DNA of 64,000 nt from assembly GCA_037954235.1 (NCBI GenBank), contig JBBMOA010000015.1, forward strand, positions 21,829,569 to 21,893,568. Reading direction: 5' to 3'. The DNA is from Aulostomus chinensis (Eukaryota; Chordata; Actinopteri; Syngnathiformes; Aulostomidae). Position 1 is the first letter of the stretch, and every line of letters starts with the position of its first letter. The notes below the pieces were generated by a model. It was not told where the DNA came from. It made no database searches and saw only the letters and a program-made list of their open reading frames with translations. Position numbers and translations under genes: made by a program. Of the stretch, positions 10,315-20,629 are shown piece by piece.

Positions 10315-11075
10315 GAACTATGAGTCCTTGCTTTGGAGTCTCCAGTACCTCAGATATGGACAGTGTGCTGTGTAATATTTAGTAAAGGAGTGCAGTCGGT
10401 GCACATGCCCAGGGCACTTACAGATCCCTTGCCTCCCACAACTTTTTGTAGCTGTGGCAGCTGACCAGCTGACTAAGCCTTGGTCTTGGCCTCTATGGGG
10501 GGGGGGGGGGGGGGTAATTCTCGTCATGGCTCATGGTGTTCATTTTGTTGCCAAGCATCTCTAAGATCACTGTTGTTGTGGTGTACATCAGCTCATGGAT
10601 TCAGTTATAGTCCCTGTGTTGATAGTCCACAGTGCTGCATTCACATCTTCTATCAGTCTTTCAGAACAGAAGTTGCTTTCACATCACCATGGTAATCAGG
10701 TCGGGGGATCAGGGTGTCCAGCTTGGTTAAGATCTTTATTCAAAGATCAGTTGCTCTTGAATTATTGGTTGGTGAAATTGGGGCTTGGTACCCAATAGGG
10801 ATGAGTTGGACACTCGGATGAAACAAGTATCTCATACTGCCGGGTTCATTGGCCTGAGAAGCAGAAAAGTTCATTGGCCTTTGAGATCCACCACTCATCT
10901 TACTGTTTTCTGGGAGTTGTTTGGGCCTCAGAACGAAGGGCTTGCCATTGCTTCTTATGGAGTAGGGACTGTTGGTTGTTCAGGGTAACTCCAAGAAAGG
11001 ATAACATAAATTAAAATAAATAAAATATTAATGAAATAAGAAACAAAAAAAATTAAATAAAATATTAACATTTAT
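10315..11075. other. Unassigned stretch with an 18-G run
   Basis: About 760 bases with no supported gene. A run of 18 G lies at 10497-10514. The segment around 10720-10960 (GGTGAAATTGGGGCTTGGTA and following) resembles degraded repeat DNA but no family is recognised. The 21-bp motif at 10399-10419 repeats one at 9735-9755. Confidence 0.4.
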
Positions 11076-11079
11076 ATTG

Positions 11080-11300
11080 GAAAATTTACAAAAACTCAGC
11101 TGTGGCAGACCTCCAGGGGTGGATGAGATCCACCCTGGGTATCTCAAAACTCTGGATGTTGTGGGGCTGTCTTGGTTGACACATCTCTGCAACATTGTGT
11201 GGACATCAAGGGTGGTTCCTTTGGAGTGGCAGACGGGGTGGTGGTCCCCATCTTTAAGAAAGGGGACCAGAGCGTGTGTAGTACGTTGGAATACGAATGA
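11080..11300 (+). mobile_element. RTE/Rex3-like LINE reverse-transcriptase fragment
   Basis: The plus strand reads RPPGVDEIHPGYLKTLDVVG, then LSWLTHLCNIVWTS and VVPLEWQTG, followed across a frameshift by VVVPIFKKGDQ-like sequence. These are early reverse-transcriptase blocks of the same fish LINE group as the fragment at 5923-6260. The rest of the polymerase is absent; the similarity ends near 11295. Confidence 0.7.
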
Positions 11301-12108
11301 TTTTAGCGGCAACAATGTACCCAGTCATGTTATACCTCATTCGAAAGCTGGTGGTGTAACGATTGAGAAACACGCAATCAAGATGAATAAAGTTACTTGT
11401 AGCCAGACTGTAGTTAAAATGTTGCTAGGCAAACGGCAAGCAATATCCACATACTAACTTTGTGCTCCCAACGTCATCGTCGTGAAACTATCGGCATGTA
11501 ACTTAAACCTTAAGTCCCCAAAGAAGTTAAATGTACAGTATTCCTTGCTGCATTCTTTATCTTCAGTGAGTTACTGAAGTGCTAGCGCTGCTCCTTGGTC
11601 ACTGTGGCCGAGCTAGCCTCTCTCATTGTAAGCAGCAGCCAGTATTAGTTTGATCTCTGCGACACTCCTTCTCAGTCACGGTGACGGTCTGCTGTACACA
11701 TCAATAGCAGACTGAGCCAATCAGTGCCTGGGTTGTTGAGCCGCAGGGCTGAAACCCCAACCAGACCCCAGTTTACAAAGCGGACCATGCATCATTTGAT
11801 TGACACTTGACACCAGCCTATGAGATTATTTCCAAATATAAAGTAGATATTCTTTTAGCCAATAAACAGACAAAAAAAAACGGTACCGAGCACGAGGGTA
11901 TCAGGTTTCATGGGCAACAACAGGAGGCTTGCGCACCGGTGGTGTGTAAAGTTAGCTTGGCTGCATAAAGCAGCGCTGTAGTCGCTGAACCCGGTGAACG
12001 CGACAGAGCGAGAGAAAAGATGGCCAGGAAGTGATTTTTTGCCAGAGGAAGAGGCTGAAATGGTGTCAGCTGTCCGCTTCGGACATTCGGACACCTGTGG
12101 TTGACCAG
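11301..12108. other. Unassigned stretch left of the retrovirus
   Basis: About 800 bases. I see no protein-coding signal, tRNA or recognised repeat boundary. Some CpG-containing sequence near 11580-11700 and 11930-12010 is slightly GC-richer than its surroundings. It could be unique host DNA or an undefined element. Confidence 0.35.
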
Positions 12109-12554
12109 TGTTGAAGTACGCCGACTTCACCGGGTCCGTTGATGAGAGGAGATCAACCGGAGTCGTCTGCTTTAGACAAATCAACACTTTATTTCACACA
12201 ACAAAGCAGACACAGATATATCTGGAGACCCCACTACATGCACCTTGAGAGTGCAGCAGAGAGTCTGAATAAGATATTAACAGACAGTGAATATATGCCT
12301 GAAGCCGCACCTTTTTTGCATACGTAATTTTACACTCATGCATATCACACTTCTTGATTAGTACTCCAGCCTCCTGCACAGTCAGGTCGTCTTGTCCTGT
12401 TGTTTTTGTCATTCAGCCTTGACAGTTCGGGTACAACTAGCAGCCTGCACAACTTAACATAAACAATCACGTCATGTACTTATACACAATCAACTCCTGA
12501 TATGGTGGTACGCGCCATATGAACAGAACATGATCAAAAGCTCATTTTCTCACA
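12109..12554 (-). repeat. 3' LTR of the endogenous retrovirus
   Basis: 446 bases. In element orientation it runs from TGTGAGAAAATGAG to CTTCAACA, the usual TG...CA ends. A polyadenylation hexamer AATAAA (reverse complement at about 12188-12195) lies near its downstream end. It is nearly identical to the other LTR, differing at about twelve bases and by a 4-bp gap near 12515-12525. Confidence 0.88.
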
Positions 12555-12566
12555 AGTCCCCCTTTT
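12555..12566 (-). promoter_or_regulatory. Polypurine tract of the retrovirus
   Basis: Reverse complement reads AAAAGGGGGACT directly before the 3' LTR. A purine run in this place primes plus-strand DNA synthesis in retroviruses. It is absent next to the outer edge of the other LTR, which confirms the element's orientation. Confidence 0.8.
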
Positions 12567-12880
12567 AATCTCCTTTAGGAGATCACTCTAATCAGTACTG
12601 TTGAAAATCAAGTTTCCTCCTCAGGATCTTCTGGCTCGTCAATTAATAGAGGAATGCAAAGAAACTTTTAATACACTTGATTCAGCTTGAAGCAGTTAAA
12701 ACACTGTGCTGCCTGTGAGGGCTAACTTGAGCATAGTGGTAAGAAAAGTAAAACATACGACCAGACAGAGGATGATGAGCAGAATCAAATGTCCATCATT
12801 TATGTTGTCAGCCGTTCTGGGCGGTATCGTCTTTCTTCAGTCACAGGCATCGACTACCCTGTGACCTTGCCACTGACCAG
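12567..12880 (-). other. Short region between integrase and 3' LTR; env absent
   Basis: About 310 bases where a retroviral env would normally begin. No envelope-like reading frame, hydrophobic segment or furin-type site is visible, so env appears to be deleted. Confidence 0.55.
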
Positions 12881-12883
12881 GGA

Positions 12884-14130
12884 TTATTTTGCCCCTTTGT
12901 GGAGGTCAGGGTTTGATTCTGACTCAGCCGAGTCAGTGCACCGTCTTTGAAGGTCTGCGTGGATCTCCTGGACCGATCTGCCTGGTTCCTCTGCCGCTGC
13001 GCACTGGCTCCAATGGTACCATGTGTCTCCTTCCCCTCTGAGCCGCACCGTGTGGGACGTCCTCTCAGTCACCTGGAATGGACCGGTCCACCTGGGTTCA
13101 GACCACTTCCGCTTGATGACCTTCAGCAGGACCCAGTCAGCAGTGGGGAGGATGCCCTCGACCTTCGCCTGTCTTTTGTCCTGGACCTGTTTGGAGAAAT
13201 CTGAAATGAGAGCTTGGAGTTCAGTAAAATATGCTTTGTGCCCTCTTTCGAATTCCAGCTCCACTGGTGGCAGGCCTGCTCCTGGTCCTGGGAAGTGCCT
13301 TCCTGTGGAGAGTTCAAATGGGGTGAAACCTGTTCTCTGATTAACAGAGCATCGAACTGTCATTAGAGCCATCGGTAGAGCATCCAACCAATTTAAATTT
13401 GTGCAAAGATTTTAGCCAATCTTTGTTTGATGGTTTGGTTCATTCTTTCCACCTTACCTTGTGATTAAGGGTGATACACGGTGCCAAACGAGTGCTTCAA
13501 CCCCAACACTTCCTCCAGCTGTTGTAGATGTTGGTTTTTGAAATGTGTCCCATTATCTGATCTAATTTTCTGTGGGAACCCGTGCCGAGGAATGTATTGA
13601 TTAATCAAAAACTTCACCACCACCTTGCTATCCTCCTTCTTTGTTGGCCACGCCTCTGGTCATCCTGAAAACACATCCACACACATCAATACATACCTGT
13701 ACCCTCTGACCGTCGTCCCCATGTCCGTGTAGTCTATCACAATCTCCCTGCCTGGCCTGGTCTCCAGCGGAAACATACCTGACTCGGGTTTAATGGTTGG
13801 CTTAGAGTTGTACAGGGAACGTATGGAACAGCTTTTTACCCAATTCTTTATGATGTCTGATAAAAATGGATGCCACCATTCTCTCAGATTTTGACTCATC
13901 TGAGCCGCTCCCACATGACCGATTCTGTGTGCTTCTTCCAGTGCCCGCTCTCTGATTCCAGGGGGCAGTATTAGCCATCCATTAGGCCCTTGCCAGAGCC
14001 CCTCAGTTTCAAGTCTTCCTCTCTGTTTCCATGTTGTCATTTCCTGTGGCGAGGCCCCCTTTTGACATCGGCTGATGTCAGTCAGCGTGACCTGTGGAGA
14101 CATTTGTAGTTCTTCTTCCATACTCACCAT
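12884..14130 (-). pseudogene. Retroviral integrase region (broken)
   Basis: The upstream part (13660-14130) has the zinc-binding H-x3-H pair in HRIGH, but the Cys pair reads CSIR, so the second Cys appears changed. The catalytic core starts at VIDYTDMGTT (first Asp). Beyond a stop near 13660 the core continues through RSDNG (second Asp) near 13550 in another stretch. The C-terminal part, 12884-13387, includes RTGFTPFEL and a WTGPF block typical of retroviral integrase tails. At least three stops or frame changes interrupt it. Confidence 0.8.
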
Positions 14131-14181
14131 TTGTAGTTGGGGCAGATAACCTGTCGCTCTTTTTGCTGCTGCATCTGCTTC

Positions 14182-14955
14182 TCAGTTCCCTGTTGCTACT
14201 TCTGTAATGGCGTTGTCATGACCTTTGCACTTTATGATAGCCCCCTCCTGGGGAAGTTGCAGAGCTTCTGCTAATTCTCTCATTTCCCGCTCGTGTATAA
14301 TGGGTTTGTTACCTGCCGTGAGGAATCTTGCTCTGATCCATTGTCCCAGTTCCACATGTGCTGCTCCGGCGGCATAGGCAGAGTCCGTATAGATGTTTAC
14401 CTCTGCTTTTTGTGCGGATTGCTGTCCTTCTAGTTGCCGGGCCTCTATTGTCACCCAGTTGGGTCCTTCCTTCTTCACCACCGCGTATCCTGCTTTCAGC
14501 CCACCTTTTTCATCTTTGTAGCAACATCCGTCTGTGAACATTTCTTCAGCATCTGTTAATGGTTGAGATTTCAGATCTGGTCGTACCTTTTCATCCTTTT
14601 GTGCTTCATGTTCACACTCATGCACTGGTCCGGTTCCCATCCAATCCGCCATGTTGATTCCTTCATGGGTGAATGTGATGTTTGGTGCTTCCAGTATTTT
14701 ACTGAGTCTCTGTTGCCTTAGTGATGTTAGGTTGAATGTCTGGGAGTTGACATATGCTATAATGCTATGTGACGTGAGTACCCTTAGGGGATGTCCCATC
14801 ACTATGTGTGCTGTTTTTTTAATCAGTTTTGCTACCCCTGCTGCATGTTGTGTGCATTTTGGGTGTCGTTTTTCCATCGAGTCTAGCATTATGCTGATGT
14901 ACATGAGTATGCTCCTTTCTCCCCCTTTTTTCGTAAACAGAACACCGTTAACCAC
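14182..14955 (-). pseudogene. Retroviral RNase H region
   Basis: 257 codons. The first third is the connection domain between polymerase and RNase H. The catalytic block MFTDGCCYKDEKGG lies about two fifths in, followed by an Glu-containing helix region, and IYTDSAYA supplies the third Asp. C-K-G-H-D near the end fits the final His/Asp block. Reading is continuous here, but a stop separates it from integrase and another from the polymerase. Confidence 0.78.
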
Positions 14956-15003
14956 TCCTTCTGCTTCAGAAACATCGAGGAAAAATGGAGACTGGTAGTT
15001 AGG

Positions 15004-16230
15004 TCAGGCCAGGTCTGCGGCCTGTGCTAGTTTCTGTTTGAGTTGTATGAAGACTGACATGGTGTCTTTGGTCCAATTTAGCTTAGCGTTAAGGTTACGC
15101 ATGCAGTGTTCTTTAATCAAGTTACAGAGAGCCTGTGTTGTGCCCGTATAATCAGGAATGTAATTGTTACTGTACCCAGTCAGACCGAGAAACGACAACA
15201 TTTCCTTTACAGTCATGGGCTTCGGGTGATGCAGTATGGTAGATCTATGTGCAGGCGACATGCCAGCTCCTTTTTGCGAGAGTACTCTGCCCAAAAAGGT
15301 AACTTGCATCCTGACCGCTTTGAGTTTATTTTTACTGACCTTAAAACCACGTCCAGCCAATCGGATGAGGACAGCCTTTGTTGCGGCCAGGCACGCTGCT
15401 GGTGTCGGTGCTGCAATGAGAAGATCATCTACAAACTGGATTAGAGTGGTGTCCGGAGGAAGAGGACAACCATCCAGGGCTTGTTTTAGTACCTGATTGA
15501 ATAGTCCTGGTGATAGAGCAAATCCTTGTGGTACCCTGGTGTATCGCTACTGTTGTCCTCTGTAGGTAAAGGAGAAAATGTCTCTGCATTCGTCTGCTAT
15601 TGGTAAGCAGAAAAAAGCATTAGCCAAATCAATGCATGTGAACCATGGTTGGTGCGGTCCCAAATTAGTGAGTGCCACATAGGGGTTGGGCACAGGAATG
15701 GTGGCTGTGGTCAGGATTTCATTTATAGCTCTTAGATCATGTGCCATGCAATATTTACCTGTCTCTTGTTTTTCGACCGGGAGTATGGGAGTGTTCCATG
15801 CGGAGGTGGATGGTTCTAATACCCCGGATTTGATGAGACCTGCAATAGTGTCAGCTATACCTGCTTCTGCTTCTGGTTTGTAGGAATATTGTCTGATCCA
15901 TAAGGGAGTGGTGTCTACCACAGAAAATGTAACAGGTTGACAATCAGTGAGCCCGACATCTGTGGGCCCTTGGGACCACAATTCCTCAGGGAGGGTAGAT
16001 GGCATCTCTTCCACTGAGGGGTGGTCCATCTTTTCACTATCGTGGTTTCTGGGAACGTGATCATGTTGTAGTGCAACTGTGTCTGTTACTTTTAGGTTAA
16101 TGCAGTAGCTTTTGCAGGTGGGTGAGAACGAGACAGCAGGTATCTGATTAGTTATCCAATCGGTGGCTGCTGTGGCTTTTTTGACCATCGGGCTAAGATC
16201 TTTTGCTTGATGGTTAGGGAACTGCTTCAT
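15004..16230 (-). pseudogene. Retroviral reverse transcriptase region (broken)
   Basis: The upstream piece (15547-16230) contains WNTPILPVEK, then HDLRAINE and FTCIDLANAFF (first catalytic Asp). A TAG at 15547-15549 follows RGQQ. Beyond it VPQGFALSPGLFNQ and the active-site motif FVDDLLIA at about 15410-15435 can be read, and the thumb region (FLGRVLSQKGAGMS) follows to 15004. The FVDD form in place of YVDD is unusual but conservative. Confidence 0.82.
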
Positions 16231-16381
16231 CCTGCATAAGATACCATCCCATCTGTTCTTTGGAGAGGATTGTGGCCGCGGCTACACCCTCTGGACCAGC
16301 ATAAATATTTTGTGACGTGATTTGCCATTGTTTACCCTCTAGGTGTGCTTTGAATTCTTCCTGATACCACTCATTGCTCAT

Positions 16382-16981
16382 TCAGTCATAGAAGAGGGTA
16401 ACATGAGGTGGGTCAGGCGGAGGGACGTAGGGCTCGAGTAGGGAGATCCAGGGTTTCCACTGCAGGTAGGCAGACAGGAGGCTATGACATAGGAGGGTTT
16501 CAGGCTGTAACATACCCCAATAGATGTCCACCAGCTCGTCCTCCAGTGGCTTAAGAAGGTACTGCCCTGCTCCGTGGGTGTTAGGATTACATCGGAGGCA
16601 TGTTCCATCTGGTAGAGTCACAGTGAGTCCATCCGGACTGCACAGGATGGAAGCTCGTAGTTTGATGAGAAGATCTCGCCCCAACAGTTTAACAGGTACA
16701 CCAGGAGAGACAACAAATGGATGCAAAAGAGTCTGTTAACCTAATTGGGTTTTCAGTGGTATTGTGACCGGCAGTTTCTGTCCAATCCCAGAGAAGCCCA
16801 CGATGTTCACCGTTCTCGAGGAGATAGTCTCTCTTGGGGTGGTTCAGAGTTTAAAGTTGAGAGTGTGGCTCCCGTGTCGACCAAAAATGACAGGTCGTCA
16901 TCCAACACCCTTAGAGACAACATAGGATCTGCCTTACCTATGTCATCTGGGTTTCTCTGTGGGGTGTGTCACTGTTGTTGA
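16382..16981 (-). pseudogene. Retroviral protease region
   Basis: The reverse strand at about 16863-16895 reads FLVDTGAT, the aspartic-protease active-site loop. The downstream frame (16382-16726) has LLGRDLLIKLRASI, the conserved C-terminal helix of retroviral proteases. A stop near 16730 separates the two. Position between the zinc knuckle and the polymerase is as expected. Confidence 0.75.
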
Positions 16982-17271
16982 TAGGTGCCGGGCTCCTCCC
17001 ACTCGTCCCCTCCTATCAGGGGATATTGTCCATCCTGGACCGGTGCGGCCTGAGGATCAGGGGTCCTCATTCCTCTGGGTGGTCCGCCACTACCTCCATG
17101 CCCACGTGGTGCAGGTCCCTGCATGTAACATTCTCTTGCCCAGTGTCCAAGTTGTCCACACATGTAGCACTCACCTCCCGCCTGCTGTCCCCGAGGCTGT
17201 CTCCCACGGCCTCCTCCACCTCTCGCCCAGCCCCCTCCACCTCGAGCTCCTCCCCTGTATCCTCCCCACAA
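16969..17271 (-). pseudogene. Gag nucleocapsid with CCHC zinc knuckle
   Basis: A Gly/Arg-rich segment precedes CYMCGQLGHWARECYM, a perfect C-x2-C-x4-H-x4-C knuckle, at about 17128-17175. This binds viral RNA. One knuckle only, which is common in gammaretrovirus-type Gag. Its frame differs from the capsid part upstream. Confidence 0.82.
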
Positions 17272-17370
17272 GTTCTGAGCTCGCCATTGGGCAGCTGGTC
17301 CGCTTGGTGGACCATGCGGTCTCGGTTGGGGGGCCCACAGGGGTACTGGGAATGGATCTGGTGTCTCTGG

Positions 17371-18171
17371 TTAAGGGGGGCAGCCGGGACACAGTTCCCC
17401 AGCCAATTTCTGCAAACTGCGAGACATCATTTGTTTATGCATCATAGTTTCTTTTTTCTTTTTGTCATTTACCTTTTGTCTCGCCTCTCCCAGCTGCAGC
17501 TTCAGTAATTGTGTTTGAAGATCTCTTGCTGAATTTTCTTCTTTGTTCGCATCATCTTTGGCTCTCTGCAGGTGGTGCACAAGATGCTTTTCCCATATGT
17601 TAGAATCACTTCCTGGTAAGTCAGGGTTACTCATCATGTTTACTCTTACAGATTCAGGCACTAGATCCAACACAGCTTTGCGAAACCATTCCTGTTGAAC
17701 CCCAGTCTTCCCGGGGTGGCACCCGGTGTGTCTGGTCCACTCATCTTTAGACTGAGTTAGATATTTTCGAGGATGCTGGGACGAGGTCCAGGTTAGTTTA
17801 GGAATGACGGCCGTGTTAGGGAGTGGAAATTTGCTCCTAATAGCTTGCCCTAAGGGGTCTATTACTATTGTTAGTGGTATGTCGTCAGGGTCTTCACTAG
17901 TGTCAGCGTCTAGTTCAACGTCTTTCAAGTCATGTCGGGACATGCAGCGGGATGCTACAGCTCTGAAATCACAGAGTATTAGTTTCTGTCCGGCGGTTAA
18001 CATATCTAATTTTGTCAACCAGAATCCGCCTCCCTCCGCTGGTGGAGGCATTTTATCAACGATTGATTGCACATCACCTAATGCAAGAGGTTTGTATTTG
18101 TCACCTCTGCCCTCTCCCATTTGCAGCAAGGGGTGTTGTGTTGGCACTTGTTTGTGGCTGCGCAGTGTCAT
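17371..18171 (-). pseudogene. Gag capsid-like region
   Basis: An open frame of 266 codons in the place of capsid. It has a helical, Trp-containing section (LTWTSSQHPRKYLTQSK and WFRKAVLDLVPESVR) and ends with a Lys/Glu-rich helix, as retroviral capsid C-termini do. Assignment rests mainly on position between matrix and the zinc knuckle and on the general character of the sequence. Confidence 0.6.
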
Positions 18172-18257
18172 GTTAGATGTACTACGTGGTGGCCGTGTTT
18201 TGGATTTTGTGATGGCATGTCCTGATACCTCACTCCTGAGCTGTATCTCGTCGAGTG

Positions 18258-18786
18258 TTATGAGGTCCTTCTTCTCTCACCGTCTTCCTCCTTCATCCTT
18301 GGTGGGGAGGGTTTTTCAATTTGCATGTTCCACTCCCTGACAAAACATAGCCAGACCATACCATACCCTTCTCTCTTCCTAATGTCTTTTCTCTTCTTTC
18401 CTCCACTTCTTCCTTTCCAATAGCCCTGCCTGGTAGCCCTTCTTTTTAGCCTCATCTCTCTTTTCCCTGTTCTCTCTCTCCTTCTCCCACAACAACTTAC
18501 CAAGTGCCATCCGGTCCTCTTTCCCTGGTCTGCTTTCTTTTCACACCTCCTCTATCCTTCTCTTTGCCTCACTTCTTGCCTTTTCTTTGTCTTTATCTGA
18601 ACCCACGTTCCCAATTACAACCAAAATATTTTTCATTTGCTGCCCAAGCGGCCTCCATTGAGTCCTTGGTCCCCAAACATCAACAATCTCTCCATCAACT
18701 TCTCCGTCCATCTGTCCCTGCCTAACAGTGAGATGTGCCAACCAGTTTGTATGGAGTTCACCCAAGCAACTGACCCAGTCAAACAA
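18258..18786 (-). pseudogene. Gag matrix-like region (frameshifted)
   Basis: Two frames, 18541-18786 and 18258-18503, give a highly basic, Lys/Arg/Glu-rich region (for example KWRKEEKRH-like sequence) upstream of the capsid part. A stop near 18540 and a frameshift near 18380 break it. Matrix is inferred from position; the family is too variable to recognise directly. 18787-19254 is the untranslated leader. Confidence 0.45.
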
Positions 18787-19254
18787 TATTGTCTTGTGAG
18801 GTTCTGTTCACTTTGTTAACACCTCTAGGTTTCCGTGAACGTTATGTTTGAGACACACAAATCACTCTTTCCCTCGGAGAGACTTAAAATTTTCCTGGTC
18901 CACTGTGACCACACAATATAAAATATGTAATAGAATTCGGGGGTCCTGAATTCCCCGGGACTTTAACCCAGGACCTTATAGGACTTTAACCCAAGGCCCT
19001 ATTCCCTCTGCAGAGAATAGTGGGGTTGCCAAACCAAGGACAATATCAACTCTTATTCACTCTTTTCATTCTTCACCATAGACTCCATAATTTGGAACTG
19101 AACACTAGGACACTGTTAACTCTTAATTTGGTAAAATTCTCAAATGTGCAGAATTTGTTGTAACAGTTTTCTGCTTACCTTTTTCTGTTGATCGACCAGA
19201 GTTTGTGGTGTCCCTTGTGGTCAGTCAAAACAGACAAATTAAGATCTCACTCTC

Positions 19255-19272
19255 ATCCCAGACGAGCCCCCA
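19255..19272 (-). promoter_or_regulatory. Primer-binding site, proline-tRNA type
   Basis: Reverse complement TGGGGGCTCGTCTGGGAT, three bases inside the 5' LTR. It equals the well-known tRNA-Pro primer site of murine leukaemia-type retroviruses except for one C-to-T change. This fixes the orientation and the likely retroviral group. Confidence 0.88.
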
Positions 19273-19275
19273 AAT

Positions 19276-19717
19276 TGTTGAAGTACGCCGACTTCACCGG
19301 GTCTGTTGATGAGAAGAGATCAACCGGAGTCGTCTGCTTTAGACAAATCAACACTTTATTTCACACAACAAAGCAGACACAGATATATCTGGAGACCCCA
19401 CTACATGCACCTTGAGAGTGCAGCAGAGAGTCTGAATGAGATATTAACAGACAGTGAATATATGCTTGAAGCCGCACCTTTTTTGCATACATAATTTTAC
19501 ACTCAAGCATATCACACTTCTTGATTAGTACTCCAGCCTCCTGCACAGTCAGGTCGTCTTGTCCTGTTGTTTTTGTCATTCAGCCTTGACAGTTCGGGTG
19601 CAACTAGCAGCCTACACAACTTAACATAAACAATCACATCATGTACTTATACACAATTAACTCCTGATATGGTGGTGCCACATGAACAGAACATTATCAA
19701 AAGCTCATTTTCTCACA
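19276..19717 (-). repeat. 5' LTR of the endogenous retrovirus
   Basis: 442 bases matching the 3' LTR at about 97 percent by eye. Starts (minus strand) TGTGAG and ends CAACA. Both LTRs were identical at insertion, so the roughly twelve differences give a moderately recent age, probably a few million years depending on rate. Confidence 0.88.
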
Positions 19718-20299
19718 CTGGGCAGACATCGAGCAGTGTTTGTAGGAGTGACATGGAGCTATGAGTGACTGATCCAGTTATTCCAGATGCGTGTTCATGG
19801 ACAAACAATAAATAGTAGGCTGTGCTATGTTTTAAATGCTGTTGTTCACTTGTCTTTACTTCTGCCGGCCAGTTGGCAGCCTGATTTGCATGAGGAATGT
19901 GTGAATTAGCTGGTCAGAGGGAGGAATGGTCAATTAATTAATAATTCATATGTTAATAAGCCTTATTATCTACTAAATTCGTACTCATTAATTAAAGTCG
20001 ATAAGATTTTCTAACAAATGTTAATTGGTGTGCTAATAAGCCTAATAACCTATTTGTATAACAAGTCTGAAATATACTCATCCCCTTACCCCCCTTTTCT
20101 ACAGTGCTGTGAAGAGGATCACCTCACTGACTAAGGAGCAATCTGAGCCTGTTGTTTAGAGAATGAGCTGCCAACCCTTTTCGAAAGAAAATAAATGAAA
20201 AAAAAAACATTGTGGAAAGCTGTGTTTTTTTCTTTTTTTCAAGCGTATTCAATTATCAAGCATAATTAACCTACAATTAATTGATTTTGCTAACTTTAA
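19718..20299. other. Unassigned AT-rich stretch
   Basis: About 580 bases with no coding signal. The block near 20100-20165 (GTGCTGTGAAGAGGATCACC) has the look of a decayed hAT transposase tail, in keeping with the hAT end that follows, but I cannot translate it convincingly. Confidence 0.35.
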
Positions 20300-20384
20300 T
20301 ACACTATCACCTCTAGTGTGTGGCCCGTCTGTTTGTATATTTTCTTGTATGTGGCCCACAGTGAAAAAAGTTTGGACACCCCTG
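20300..20384 (+). mobile_element. hAT-Charlie-like terminal end
   Basis: Reverse complement begins CAGGGGTGTCCAAACTTTTT, followed by CACTGTGGGCCACATACAAG, a widespread hAT terminal sequence. The matching left terminal repeat was not found, so this is a truncated right end. The Buster-like hAT starts eight bases further on. Confidence 0.6.
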
Positions 20385-20629
20385 GGCTCGATCAGTGTTT
20401 CCCAACCAGGGGTACGCGTACCCCTAGGGGTACGTGAGCACATTGCAGGGGGTACGTGGAAAAATGAAGAATTTATTTCCATGATAATAAAAAATATTCT
20501 TAGTCATTTCATAAGTCCGTCAATAAAATGGTACGTGTGCGCTATGACTTGTTTCCCTGGGGAGACAATAACCTGTGGCACAGCCATACCAAAATCAAAC
20601 AGCGGGAACCTGTTTACCTGCAGGTAAAC

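Larger units (their letters stand above)
12109..19717 (-). mobile_element. Endogenous retrovirus, gag-pro-pol, two LTRs, no env seen
   Basis: A 7.6-kb provirus on the minus strand. Two LTRs (12109-12554 and 19276-19717) differ at roughly a dozen positions plus a 4-bp gap. Just inside the 5' LTR lies an 18-bp primer site for proline tRNA, and just inside the 3' LTR a polypurine tract. Gag, protease, reverse transcriptase, RNase H and integrase follow in retroviral order, and only about 330 bases separate integrase from the polypurine tract, so env is missing. Many stops and frame changes make it defective. Primer and pol blocks suggest a gamma/epsilon-like retrovirus; that grouping is inference. 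No clear target duplication: the flanks are CCAG on the left and CTGG on the right. Confidence 0.88.
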
